NCBI RefSeq assembly: GCF_002223055.1
Contig: NZ_NKFL01000005.1
Coordinates: forward strand, 186,001 to 250,000
Source: Burkholderia sp. HI2500
GTDB lineage: Bacteria > Pseudomonadota > Gammaproteobacteria > Burkholderiales > Burkholderiaceae
Direction: 5' to 3'
DNA length: 64,000 nucleotides
Part shown: positions 47,314-55,466 of the stretch, piece after piece
Layout: each line of letters begins with the position of its first letter
How positions within the stretch are numbered: position 1 is the first letter of the stretch
Notes under the pieces: generated by a model
Databases searched by the model: none
The model's input: only the letters and a program-made list of their open reading frames with translations
Told to the model about the DNA's origin: nothing
Position numbers and translations under genes: made by a program

Positions 47314-47370
47314 CCTGACCGCCTGCCCGCGTGCCGCGGCGCGCGGGCGCGGCGGTGCCGCTTGTGGTCG

Positions 47371-47410
47371 AAGGGCCGGATGCCGTACTCGACGGCATCC
47401 GGCCCTTTCT
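47371..47410. terminator. Bidirectional terminator between panD and the ParA-like gene
   Basis: A 16-bp perfect stem, AAGGGCCGGATGCCGT against ACGGCATCCGGCCCTT, surrounds a 5-nt loop. T residues are few on each side, but the stem is very stable. Confidence 0.8.
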
Positions 47411-47444
47411 CATTTCATCGTGCGCCGCCCCGGCGGCCACGCGA

Positions 47445-48113
47445 TCAGGACGCCTTGGCGGCCTTCTCCGTCTTCCCTGCCTTCGGCGCCCGGCGTTCGG
47501 CCCATTCGACGATCGGCCGCCATTGCTCGAGATCCTTCTCGACGCGGCTCTTCGCGACGTCCCACAGCGTCAGGCCGTGCGCGGCGATCTGCACGTAGTT
47601 CTGCGTGTCGCGCACGTAGCCGAGCACCGGCAGGCCGAGCCCTTCGACGAAGCGGTGAAGCTGGTCGGACGAGCGCGTGCGCGCATCGACCCGCATCCCG
47701 ACGATCCCGACCTCGACGTTGCCCTTGCGCACGGCCTTCTCGTCGGCGAGGCGCTCCAGAAACTGCTGCGTGGCCAGGATATCGAACATCGACGGCTGCA
47801 GCGGCACGATCACCTTGTCGGCCAGTTGCAGCGCGACGTTGAGCCGGTTGCCGTGCAGGCCGGCCGGCGTATCGATCACCGCATATTCGAGGCCGCGCGG
47901 CGGCTTCGTCGGCGCGTCCGGGTCGAGTTCCCATGCCTCGATCGGCGGCAATCCGGCCGGCCGCAGGTCGAGCCACGCATGCGCGGACTGCTGCCGGTCC
48001 AGGTCGGCGAGCGCGACCCACGCGCCCTGCGCCGCGAAAAAGCCGGCAAGATTGGTGGACAGCGTGCTCTTCCCCACGCCGCCCTTCGGATTCGCCACCA
48101 CGATCACCGTCAT
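47445..48113 (-). CDS. ParA/MinD-family ATPase (orphan)
   Basis: A 222-residue ParA-type ATPase from the ATG at 48113 (MTVIVVANPKGGVGKST). It has deviant Walker A, Walker A' DLDRQQSA, and Walker B VIDTPAGL. There is no ParB gene or parS-like site nearby, so it is not a classic partition pair. Proteins like this position other cargos, but its cargo is unknown. The C-terminal tail (RRAPKAGKTEKAAKAS) is basic and low-complexity. Expressed away from DoxX with a ~140 bp gap on the same strand. Confidence 0.9.
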   Translation of the reverse strand: MTVIVVANPKGGVGKSTLSTNLAGFFAAQGAWVALADLDRQQSAHAWLDLRPAGLPPIEAWELDPDAPTKPPRGLEYAVIDTPAGLHGNRLNVALQLADKVIVPLQPSMFDILATQQFLERLADEKAVRKGNVEVGIVGMRVDARTRSSDQLHRFVEGLGLPVLGYVRDTQNYVQIAAHGLTLWDVAKSRVEKDLEQWRPIVEWAERRAPKAGKTEKAAKAS

Positions 48114-48249
48114 GAATTCCCCCGAAAAAGCCGCGCGGCGCCCGCCGCCTGGCAGGCGCCGCTCGATTGCGGATACAGGGAGCGATGATATCGGCAAACG
48201 GGGGGTCACCGGAACGGGTTGCGCCGCCCCGGGTGCGCTGACTTACCCC

Positions 48250-48663
48250 TTACACACGCTGAACCGCGACCTCCCGTGCGCCGAGCGCGAACGCGCCGCC
48301 GCCCAGCAGCGCCTGCACGGCAAGCGTGACGGCCCAGAACGCCGGATATTCCCAGCCGCCGTGCGGTGACGCGAAGCTCCAGCCGTTCGGCAAATGCGTA
48401 GCGGTTGCGCCGAGCATGAACGGCAGCAGCACGAGTGCGGCGACGCGCACGCGGAAGCCCGCGAGCAGCGCCAGGCCGCCGGCCAGTTCGATGAACGTCG
48501 TCAGGTACGCGAGCCAGCCCGGCAGGCCGATCGACGCAAAGAACTGCGCGGTGCCGGGCAGCGTGAAGACGAACACCTTCTGCGCGACGTGCGCGAGATA
48601 CAACACGCCGAGCGCGACGCGCAGCAGGGTCGCGGCGAAATCGTTGAGGCGATTGGGGTTCAT
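48250..48663 (-). CDS. DoxX-family membrane protein
   Basis: A 137-residue integral membrane protein with four hydrophobic helices. DoxX-type features are LRVALGVLYLAHVAQKVF, the Gly-rich IELAGGLALLAGFRVRVAAL helix, and HLPNGWSFASPHGGWEYP before the last helix. The start at 48663 is supported by AAGGA upstream; the longer frame to 48735 lacks this. DoxX proteins are often redox or quinone related, but a specific role cannot be read here. The promoter region contains an inverted repeat; see findings. Confidence 0.88.
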   Translation of the reverse strand: MNPNRLNDFAATLLRVALGVLYLAHVAQKVFVFTLPGTAQFFASIGLPGWLAYLTTFIELAGGLALLAGFRVRVAALVLLPFMLGATATHLPNGWSFASPHGGWEYPAFWAVTLAVQALLGGGAFALGAREVAVQRV

Positions 48664-48775
48664 GGCGAATTCCTTCGTGAGTGGTGTGAATGGATCGCAC
48701 TCTATTCGAATCAATTCGACCGATAAACTCGCCACTTCGCTTTAACTGATTCCTATATGGAGTTAATCGGGGCGT

Positions 48776-48802
48776 AAAAAGGGGCACGACCGATCATGCC
48801 CC
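48776..48802 (-). terminator. Intrinsic terminator of the small exported peptide gene
   Basis: GGGGCA pairs with TGCCCC over a 10-nt loop; on the minus strand the stem is followed by TTTTTACG. It ends 11 bp past the stop codon of the 46-residue gene. Confidence 0.75.
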
Positions 48803-48812
48803 GCCACCTGCC

Positions 48813-48953
48813 TCAGTAACCGTTCTTGCCTTGTGTGGCGTCGCCGGAACCGGACTGGCTGCCGCCCGGTGCGGACGAATCGCACGCGTGCGCCACCGCC
48901 GACGCGCCCAGCAGCGCCGCGAGCAGCACGCTCCACCACCATCGAGCCTTCAT
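48813..48953 (-). CDS. Small exported peptide, 46 residues, function unknown
   Basis: The ORF starts at 48953 with an excellent ribosome binding site (GGAGGAG) and has its own terminator. Residues 1-23 form a signal peptide (MKARWWWSVLLAALLGASAV then AHA), leaving a mature part of about 23 residues that begins with Cys and is rich in Gly, Ser, Asp and Asn (SSAPGGSQSGSGDATQGKNG). The Cys directly after AHA could be lipid-modified, although the lipobox is not canonical. No family recognised. Confidence 0.7.
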   Translation of the reverse strand: MKARWWWSVLLAALLGASAVAHACDSSAPGGSQSGSGDATQGKNGY

Positions 48954-49035
48954 CGTCGCACTCCTCCAGGCGGACCTCCGCCCTTCTGTGTTGTACGCGA
49001 TCCGGCGGAAAAAGCGAGTACGGGCCGGCCTCGCG

Positions 49036-50538
49036 TCAACGAAACTCGGCGTACAGCGCGTCGAGGTCGAGATGGTCGGCAAACGTGTCGGCCAGCCGTT
49101 CGAGCGATGCCTCGCGCAGCGCCGGATAGTCGATGCGCTCCGCGCCGTCGAGCCCGGCCCATGCGAGCAGCGCCGTGCAGGCGTCGGGCGAGTCGAACAG
49201 CCCGTGCACGTAGGTCGCGAGGATCTGGCCGTCGTCGGACACCGCGCCATCGGGGCGTGTGCCGTCCCGCGCGGCGTCGGCGGCCAGCGCCAGCGCGGGC
49301 GACGCGAGCGCAGGCCCGTGCGTATCGCCCATGTGGATCTCGTAGCCGCGCACCGCGGCCCCGCCCGGCAGCGCGAGCTGCCCCGCCACGTTCTTCAGCG
49401 TCTTGTCGGGCTGCAGCGTCGTGTCGAAATCGAGCAGCCCGAGCCCCGGCACGCTGCCGGGCGCGCCTTCGAGGCCGAGCGGATCGTCGAGCGTGCGCCC
49501 GAGCATCTGCATCCCGCCGCAGATGCCGATCACCTTGCCGCCATAGCGCAGGTGGCGACGGATCAGCGTGTCCCAGCCCGCGTCGCGCAGCCACGCGAGA
49601 TCGCGCTGCACGCTCTTCGAACCGGGCAGGATCAACAGGTCGGCGTCCGGCACGGGGCCGCTCTTCCAGTACGTGAATTCGACCTGCGGATGCGCACGCA
49701 GCGGATCGAAATCGGTGTGGTTGCTGATGCGCGGCAGCGCCGGCACGACGACGCGCAGCACGCCGGCATCGCCCCGTGCGGCGGCGCTGCGCGCCTGGGC
49801 GGGCAGCATGTCCTCGGCGTCGAGCAGCAGGCCGTGCAGGTACGGCAGCACGCCGAACACCGGCTTGCCCGTTTGCGCGCGCAGCCAGTCGAGCCCCGGT
49901 TCGAGCAGCTTGAAATCGCCGCGGAAGCGGTTGATCACGAAGCCGCGCACGCGCGCGCGCTCGCTGTCCGACAGGCACGCGAGCGTGCCGACCAGATGCG
50001 CGAACACGCCGCCGCGGTCGATGTCGGCGACCAGCACGACCGGGCAGTCGACGCGTTCGGCAAATCCCATGTTCGCGATGTCGCCATCGCGCAGGTTGAT
50101 CTCGGCCGGGCTACCCGCGCCTTCGACGATCACCGTGTCGTAGCCGGCGCGCAGGCGCGCGTACGACTCGAGCACCGCGTCGAACGCGACCGGCTTGTAG
50201 TCGTGGTACGCACGCGCATTGAGGTTCATGCGCGCCTTGCCGTGGATGATCACCTGCGCGCCGCGATCGCTCGTCGGCTTCAGCAGCACGGGGTTGAAAT
50301 CCGTATGCGGCGCGACGCCCGCGGCCAGCGCCTGCAGCGCCTGCGCGCGGCCGATCTCGCCGCCGTCGGCCGTCACCGCGCTGTTGAGCGCCATGTTCTG
50401 CGGCTTGAACGGCGCAACGCGCGCGCCGGCGCGGCGGGCAAGCCGGCACAGGCCGGCAACCAGCGTGCTCTTGCCCGCGTCGGACGTCGTGCCCTGGATC
50501 ATCAGCGTGCCGCGCGGCCGCGGCTCGGGTGCATTCAT
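49036..50538 (-). CDS. cobQ: Adenosylcobyric acid synthase
   Basis: Glutamine-dependent amidation of cobyrinic acid a,c-diamide at four side chains to give cobyric acid. It has 500 residues from the ATG at 50538. The N-terminal dethiobiotin synthetase-like ATPase domain carries [19 protein letters not shown]. The C-terminal class I glutamine amidotransferase domain has the nucleophile Cys in [10 protein letters not shown] and the His in [13 protein letters not shown]. The frame is open 11 codons further upstream. Divergent from cobP with only 74 bp between the starts. Confidence 0.95.
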   Translation of the reverse strand: MNAPEPRPRGTLMIQGTTSDAGKSTLVAGLCRLARRAGARVAPFKPQNMALNSAVTADGGEIGRAQALQALAAGVAPHTDFNPVLLKPTSDRGAQVIIHGKARMNLNARAYHDYKPVAFDAVLESYARLRAGYDTVIVEGAGSPAEINLRDGDIANMGFAERVDCPVVLVADIDRGGVFAHLVGTLACLSDSERARVRGFVINRFRGDFKLLEPGLDWLRAQTGKPVFGVLPYLHGLLLDAEDMLPAQARSAAARGDAGVLRVVVPALPRISNHTDFDPLRAHPQVEFTYWKSGPVPDADLLILPGSKSVQRDLAWLRDAGWDTLIRRHLRYGGKVIGICGGMQMLGRTLDDPLGLEGAPGSVPGLGLLDFDTTLQPDKTLKNVAGQLALPGGAAVRGYEIHMGDTHGPALASPALALAADAARDGTRPDGAVSDDGQILATYVHGLFDSPDACTALLAWAGLDGAERIDYPALREASLERLADTFADHLDLDALYAEFR

Positions 50539-50600
50539 CGTGTAAAGATCGTCGCGAAGCAAAGGCCGCATTATCCCCCGCGCCGCCCTGCCCGCGCCGT

Positions 50601-50606
50601 TACAAT
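50601..50606 (+). promoter_or_regulatory. Candidate -10 element placing +1 at the cobP start codon
   Basis: TACAAT ends 6 nt before the cobP ATG at 50613, which would make the transcript leaderless or nearly so. No good -35 is visible, and no Shine-Dalgarno lies before the ATG. Confidence 0.4.
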
Positions 50607-50612
50607 CACGCG

Positions 50613-51167
50613 ATGATTCCGCACGACCTCACCTTCGTCCTCGGCGGCGCGCGCTCGGGCAAGAGCGCACATGCCGAGCGGCTCGCCGCCGACAGCGGCC
50701 TCCCCGTCACCTACATCGCGACCGCGACCGCCGCCGATGCCGAGTTCGCGAAGCGCATCGCGCACCATCGCGCGCGCCGGCCGGCCGACTGGGGTTTCGC
50801 CGACGCGCCCGTCGATCTCGCCGGCACGCTCGCACGGCTCGACGATCCGCACGCGTGCCTGCTCGTCGACTGCCTGACGCTGTGGCTCACGAACCTGCTG
50901 TGTCCCGCCGACGGTGAACCGCTCGACGATGCGCAGTACGCGGTGCAGGTCGAGCGGCTCGAGCACGCGTTGCGCGGCGCACGCGCGAAGGTGATCGTCG
51001 TCAGTAACGAAATCGGGCTCGGCGTCGTGCCGCTCGGGTCGGTCACGCGCCGCTACGTCGACGAGCTCGGGCGCCTGAACCAGCGCGTCGCCGCGCTCGC
51101 GACACGCGTGACGCTGCTCGTCGCCGGGCTGCCGCTCGACCTCAAGACCGGAGCACCGTCATGCTGA
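50613..51167 (+). CDS. cobP: Adenosylcobinamide kinase / adenosylcobinamide-phosphate guanylyltransferase
   Basis: Bifunctional enzyme (CobU in Salmonella) that phosphorylates adenosylcobinamide and then activates it with GMP. It has 184 residues. The P-loop GGARSGKS is at 11-18. The GMP-acceptor His lies in [11 protein letters not shown], and [14 protein letters not shown] and [11 protein letters not shown] are the other conserved blocks. Overlaps the cbiB start by 7 bp, so it heads the plus-strand cobalamin operon. Confidence 0.96.
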   Translation: MIPHDLTFVLGGARSGKSAHAERLAADSGLPVTYIATATAADAEFAKRIAHHRARRPADWGFADAPVDLAGTLARLDDPHACLLVDCLTLWLTNLLCPADGEPLDDAQYAVQVERLEHALRGARAKVIVVSNEIGLGVVPLGSVTRRYVDELGRLNQRVAALATRVTLLVAGLPLDLKTGAPSC

Positions 51168-52105
51168 TGCTGACGCTGCCCGTCGTCGCGATGTTCGCGG
51201 TCGCGGCCGCGATCATCGACCGCGCGATCGGCGAACCAGCCGGCTGGCACCCGCTCGTCGCGTTCGGCCGCCTCGCCGCGCGCATCGAAGGCGCGCTGAA
51301 CACGGGCCGGCGCGGCCGCGTGATCGGCGTCGCCGCCTGGGTCGCGGCGGTCGTGCCGCCGGTCGCCATCGCGACATGGCTCACGACCGTGCTGCCGTGG
51401 CCGCTCGCGGCCGCGCTGCATATCGCGCTGCTGTGGTTCGCGCTCGGCGCGAAAAGCCTCGCCGACCACGTCGCGCCGATCGCTGCCGCGTTGCTGCGGC
51501 ATGACCTCGGCGCCGCCCGCGCGCTGACCGCGCGCATCGTGTCGCGCGACACGAGCGACGCGGACGAAGGCGCGCTGTCGCGCGCAGCCGTCGAATCCGC
51601 GCTCGAGAACGGCAACGACGCGATCTTCGGCGCGCTGTTCTGGTTCGTCGTCGCGGGCGGCCCCGGCGCGCTGCTGTTCCGGCTCGCGAACACGCTCGAC
51701 GCGATGTGGGGCTACCGCACGCCGCGCTTCCTGACCTTCGGCTGGGCCGCCGCGCGCCTCGACGACGCGCTGAACTGGATTCCCGCGCGCCTCACGGCCG
51801 CAAGCTACGCACTGCTCGGCGACACGGCCGCCGCATGGCGCTGCTGGCGCACGCAGGCGCGCCACTGGGACAGCCCGAACGCGGGCCCGGTGATGGCCGC
51901 CGGCGCCGGCAGCCTGAACGTGCAGCTCGGCGGCCTGGCCGTCTATCACGGCGAGATCGAGGATCGTCCCGCGCTCGGCACCGGCGCCACGGCGACCGCC
52001 GTCCACATCGTCGCCGCGCTGTCGCTCGTCACGCGCACGCTCGCCCTGTGGCTCGCGCTGCTGGTCGCGAGCGGCGCCCTCGCCATGGCCACCCATCATG
52101 TCTGA
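51161..52105 (+). CDS. cbiB: Adenosylcobinamide-phosphate synthase (CbiB/CobD)
   Basis: Membrane enzyme that attaches the aminopropanol arm to cobyric acid. It has 314 residues with several hydrophobic helices. Family text: DRAIGEPAGWHPLVAFGRLA, DTSDADEGALSRAAVESALENGNDAI, GYRTPRFLTFGWAAARLDD and SPNAGPVMAAGAGSL. Overlaps cobP at its start and the next gene at its end by 8 bp, so the operon is tightly coupled. Confidence 0.95.
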   Translation: MLMLTLPVVAMFAVAAAIIDRAIGEPAGWHPLVAFGRLAARIEGALNTGRRGRVIGVAAWVAAVVPPVAIATWLTTVLPWPLAAALHIALLWFALGAKSLADHVAPIAAALLRHDLGAARALTARIVSRDTSDADEGALSRAAVESALENGNDAIFGALFWFVVAGGPGALLFRLANTLDAMWGYRTPRFLTFGWAAARLDDALNWIPARLTAASYALLGDTAAAWRCWRTQARHWDSPNAGPVMAAGAGSLNVQLGGLAVYHGEIEDRPALGTGATATAVHIVAALSLVTRTLALWLALLVASGALAMATHHV

Positions 52106-53117
52106 CACCCGCATCGCACACGGCGGCAACCTGCATGAAGCCGCGCGCCGCCACGGCATTCCGTACGACGCGTGGCTCGACCTGTCGACCGGCATCAATC
52201 CGGTCGGCTATCCGGTGCCGCCCGTCCCGGCCGACGCATGGCGCCGGCTGCCCGACGACGGCGACGGCCTCGCGGCCTGCGCCGCACAGTACTACCACGC
52301 GCCCGATCCCGCACACGTGCTGCCGGTTGCCGGCAGCCAGGCTGCGATCCGCGCGTTGCCCGCGTTGCTGCCGACCGGCGACGCCGGCGTCGCGGCGCTC
52401 GCGTACGGCGAATACGCGCCCGCCTTCGCGCGCCACGGCCATCGCGTCGTCGCGCTCGACATCAACGCGGATACGCTGCCTGCGACGCTGCGTCACGTCA
52501 TCGTCGGGAATCCGAACAATCCGACCGCCGAGTTCTTGTCGGCCGAGCGCCTGCTCGATTGGCACGTGCAACTGGCCGCGCGCGGGGGCACGCTGATCGT
52601 CGACGAGGCATTCGCCGATACGGGCGCGACGCGGTCGCTCGCGCCGCACGTCGATCGCCCCGGGCTCATCGTGCTGCGTTCGGTCGGCAAGTTCTTCGGG
52701 CTCGCCGGCATCCGCGCAGGCTTCGTGCTCGCCTGTCCTGACCGGATCGTCGCGCTGCGCGACATGCTCGGCGCGTGGACGGTCGGCGGCCCTGCCCGCC
52801 ACGCGGTCGCCGCGGCGTTCGCCGACCGCGCATGGCAGGCCGCCGCCCGCGAACGGCTCGCGGCCGACGGCGAACGGCTGGCCGCCTTGCTGCGCGCGCA
52901 CGGCTTCTCGGTTCGCGCGACGCCGCTCTTCAGCTGGACCGACGACCCGCGCGCTGCGGCACTGCATGCGGCACTCGCCGCACGCGGGGTCTGGACGCGG
53001 CACTTCCCGACACCGTCGAGCGTACGCGTCGGCTTGCCGGGGAACGAAGCGGAATGGCAGCGCCTCGGCGACGCGCTCGCACACTGCGTGCCGATGCTGC
53101 AACGGGAATCCGCATGA
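52098..53117 (+). CDS. cobC: Threonine-phosphate decarboxylase (PLP enzyme of B12 synthesis)
   Basis: Makes aminopropanol phosphate for the nucleotide loop. It has 339 residues of the aminotransferase fold. YDAWLDLSTGINPVGYPVPP at the start is typical of CobC/CobD. NPNNPTAEF binds the phosphate, IVDEAFAD holds the PLP-nitrogen Asp, and the Schiff-base Lys is in RSVGKFFGLAGIRAGF. Named cobC in Pseudomonas-type nomenclature (cobD in Salmonella). Its stop overlaps the btuF start as ATGA. Confidence 0.94.
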   Translation: MSDTRIAHGGNLHEAARRHGIPYDAWLDLSTGINPVGYPVPPVPADAWRRLPDDGDGLAACAAQYYHAPDPAHVLPVAGSQAAIRALPALLPTGDAGVAALAYGEYAPAFARHGHRVVALDINADTLPATLRHVIVGNPNNPTAEFLSAERLLDWHVQLAARGGTLIVDEAFADTGATRSLAPHVDRPGLIVLRSVGKFFGLAGIRAGFVLACPDRIVALRDMLGAWTVGGPARHAVAAAFADRAWQAAARERLAADGERLAALLRAHGFSVRATPLFSWTDDPRAAALHAALAARGVWTRHFPTPSSVRVGLPGNEAEWQRLGDALAHCVPMLQRESA

Positions 53118-54031
53118 ATTCACGCATGTTTCACCGGCTCGCGCCAATCGCGCTATTGGCTGCGTTTGCTTACGCGCCACGCGTCCACGCCGATGTCACG
53201 ACGCGTGACGACGCCGGCAACACCATCACGCTGCCGGCACCCGCGCAGCGCGTGATCAGTCTCGCGCCGCACGCGACCGAACTCGTCTACGCGGCCGGCG
53301 GCGGCGCGAAGCTCGTCGGCACCGTCACGTACAGCGACTATCCGCCCGCGGCGCAAGCGATACCGCGCGTCGGCGACAACAAGGCGCTCGATCTCGAGCG
53401 GATCGCCGCGCTGAAGCCCGACCTGATCGTCGTCTGGCGACACGGCAATGCCGAGCGGCAGACTGATGCGCTGCGCGCGCTGCACATCCCGCTGTTCTTC
53501 AGCGAACCGAAGCATCTCGACGACGTCGCGTCATCGCTGCGCCGGCTCGGCACGCTGCTCGGCACGCAACCGGCTGCCGATGCGGCCGCGGCTGCCTATA
53601 CGCGCGACATCGCGGCACTGCGCACGCGTTACTCGACGCGAGCGCCCGTCACGATGTTCTTCCAGGTCTGGGATCGGCCGCTGATGACGCTCAACGGTGC
53701 GCACCTGATCAACGACGTGATCGAGCTGTGCGGCGGCCGCAACGTGTTCGGCTCGCTCAAGCCGCTCGTGCCGACCGTCACCGACGAGGCCGTGCTCGCG
53801 GCGAATCCGGAGGCGATCGTGACGACGCGTGCGGGTACGACGCGCTCCGACGAACCGCTGCCGAGCCTGGCGCGCTGGCGCACGTGGCCCGCACTGACGG
53901 CCGTGGCACGCAACAACCTGTTCGCGATCGACGGCGATCTGCTGACACGGCCGTCGCCGCGGATCGCGCAGGGCGCGGCCGCGCTGTGCGAGGATCTCGA
54001 TGCCGCGCGTGCGCGGCGGGCGGCGCGCTGA
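53114..54031 (+). CDS. btuF: Periplasmic cobalamin-binding protein of an ABC importer (BtuF-like)
   Basis: A 305-residue class III substrate-binding protein with a signal peptide (residues 1-~25, ending VHA). It has two lobes joined by a long helix. RVISLAPHATELVYAAGGGAKLVG is the N-terminal signature and WPALTAVARNNLF lies in the C-terminal lobe. Its place in a cobalamin cluster, with btuC and btuD encoded nearby on the other strand, supports corrinoid uptake. Expressed from the cobP operon rather than from the riboswitch-controlled btuCD unit. Confidence 0.9.
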   Translation: MNSRMFHRLAPIALLAAFAYAPRVHADVTTRDDAGNTITLPAPAQRVISLAPHATELVYAAGGGAKLVGTVTYSDYPPAAQAIPRVGDNKALDLERIAALKPDLIVVWRHGNAERQTDALRALHIPLFFSEPKHLDDVASSLRRLGTLLGTQPAADAAAAAYTRDIAALRTRYSTRAPVTMFFQVWDRPLMTLNGAHLINDVIELCGGRNVFGSLKPLVPTVTDEAVLAANPEAIVTTRAGTTRSDEPLPSLARWRTWPALTAVARNNLFAIDGDLLTRPSPRIAQGAAALCEDLDAARARRAAR

Positions 54032-54120
54032 TTTCCGGCGACGTCCGCGGTCATCGCGTGCCGGATGCCTGAGACGAACTGACCGCGCGCTGCGTCGTTC
54101 ACACGCGGTGGCCAGCGCAC

Positions 54121-54705
54121 CTATGCGTCCCAGTGCATCACGTCCCACGTTCGCGCGGCAGCATCCGCGCGCAGCCAGACGACACCCCCTGTCGGTACGG
54201 GGCGAGACAGCAATGTGTCGAGCGGCACGCGCAATACATGCGATGCAAACGCACGGATCACGCCCGCATGCGTGACGACCCACTGCGGCCGGACGAACTG
54301 CGCCACTGCGTCGGCTCGCCGCGCAACCCGCGCGGCAAACCGCGCGACGCTTTCGCCGCCATGCGCGCACGCATGCATCAGGTCGGCCGCCCACGCATCG
54401 AGCGCCGCGCGATCGATATCGTCCCAGCGCCGCATTTCCCACGCGCCGAAATCCATCTCCTGCCAGTCCGCGTCGCGCCGCAGCGGCACGTCGCATGCCT
54501 GCGCGAGCCGTTCGGCCACCGATGCGCAGCGCATCAGCGGGCTCGTCCAGACCTGTTCGGGAAGCGGCGCGCCGATAGCAGACAGATGCGTACGCACCAC
54601 CTTCGCCCCGGCCTCGGCCGGCGTGGCGAGCGGCACGTCGCTGCGTCCGTAGCAGATGCCCGGCTCGATGCCGACGGCCGGATGACGGATCAGGACGACG
54701 TCCAT
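54121..54705 (-). CDS. cobC: Alpha-ribazole phosphatase-like histidine phosphatase
   Basis: A 194-residue histidine phosphatase. The catalytic motif appears as LIRHPAVGIEPGICYGRSD, where the usual RHG has become RHP, and the second catalytic His lies in WVVTHAGVIRA. In B12 synthesis it removes phosphate from alpha-ribazole phosphate or adenosylcobalamin phosphate. The start at 54705 overlaps the end of cobS by 16 bp. Last gene of the riboswitch operon. Note that cobC is also used in some species for the decarboxylase gene at 52098. Confidence 0.88.
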   Translation of the reverse strand: MDVVLIRHPAVGIEPGICYGRSDVPLATPAEAGAKVVRTHLSAIGAPLPEQVWTSPLMRCASVAERLAQACDVPLRRDADWQEMDFGAWEMRRWDDIDRAALDAWAADLMHACAHGGESVARFAARVARRADAVAQFVRPQWVVTHAGVIRAFASHVLRVPLDTLLSRPVPTGGVVWLRADAAARTWDVMHWDA

Positions 54706-55466
54706 CCGAGCACCACGAGATAGATCGCCAGTTCGCACAGTTGCTGCGTGAAGCCGAGACAGTCGCCGGTATAGCCGCCGATCCGCTTCACGAAGTAGCG
54801 GGCGGCCCACGCGCGCACGAGCACGAGCGCAACGCATGCGGCGACACCCATGCGCCAGTCGGGCCAGAATAGCCAGGGCAATCCGAACAGTGCCGCGACG
54901 CACGCCGCGCGTGCACCCATCCGTTGCGCAACCGGCTTCGCCTTGCCTTCGGGCCGCACGTAGTCGAGCGTCATCAGCAGGCTCACCGCCGCCGCTCGGC
55001 TCGCCGCGTGCGCGGCGATCATCGTCCACGCGGCACGCAACGGCAGCATGGACGCGAGCGCCTGCCATTTCACGCCGAGTGAGATCACGAGCGCGACCGC
55101 ACCGAACGTGCCGATCCGCGAGTCGTGCATGATGCGCAGCACGTCGTCGCGCGTATAGCCGCCGCCGAATGCATCGCAGCTGTCGGCCAGGCCATCCTCG
55201 TGGAAGGCGCCCGTGGCGAGCAGCGTGGCGGCCATCGACAGCCCGACCGCGATCGACGGCGGCAGCGCGCGCAGCGCAGCAAGATAGACGAGCGCACCCC
55301 ACGTGCCGACACATGCGCCGACGAGCGGGAAATAGCGCGCGGCCTGGTCGAGATCGCCAGCCGCGTAGCCGATCGCGCGCGGCACGGGCACCCGCGTGAA
55401 ATAGCCGAGCGCGACGAAGAAGTAGCGCAGTTCGGCCCGCACGCCGCGCGCGCGATCAGGCGTCAC
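54690..55466 (-). CDS. cobS: Adenosylcobinamide-GDP ribazoletransferase (cobalamin synthase)
   Basis: Integral-membrane enzyme joining adenosylcobinamide-GDP and alpha-ribazole. About 258 residues. Family text: LRYFFVALGYFTRVPVP, FHEDGLADSCDAFGGGYTRDD (metal-binding acidic motif) and GGYTGDCLGFTQQLCELAIYL. The start is uncertain: a GTG at 55466 overlaps the cobT stop by 11 bp, and another GTG at 55442 gives a start closer to the family (VRAELRYFF). Neither has a visible Shine-Dalgarno, suggesting translational coupling to cobT. Confidence 0.92.
   Translation of the reverse strand: MTPDRARGVRAELRYFFVALGYFTRVPVPRAIGYAAGDLDQAARYFPLVGACVGTWGALVYLAALRALPPSIAVGLSMAATLLATGAFHEDGLADSCDAFGGGYTRDDVLRIMHDSRIGTFGAVALVISLGVKWQALASMLPLRAAWTMIAAHAASRAAAVSLLMTLDYVRPEGKAKPVAQRMGARAACVAALFGLPWLFWPDWRMGVAACVALVLVRAWAARYFVKRIGGYTGDCLGFTQQLCELAIYLVVLGWTSS

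Noticed and set aside
54121..55314. Frameshifted longer cobC phosphatase
   Set aside because: The upstream 200 codons are a shadow of cobS; the phosphatase begins cleanly at 54705 with MDVVLIRH.
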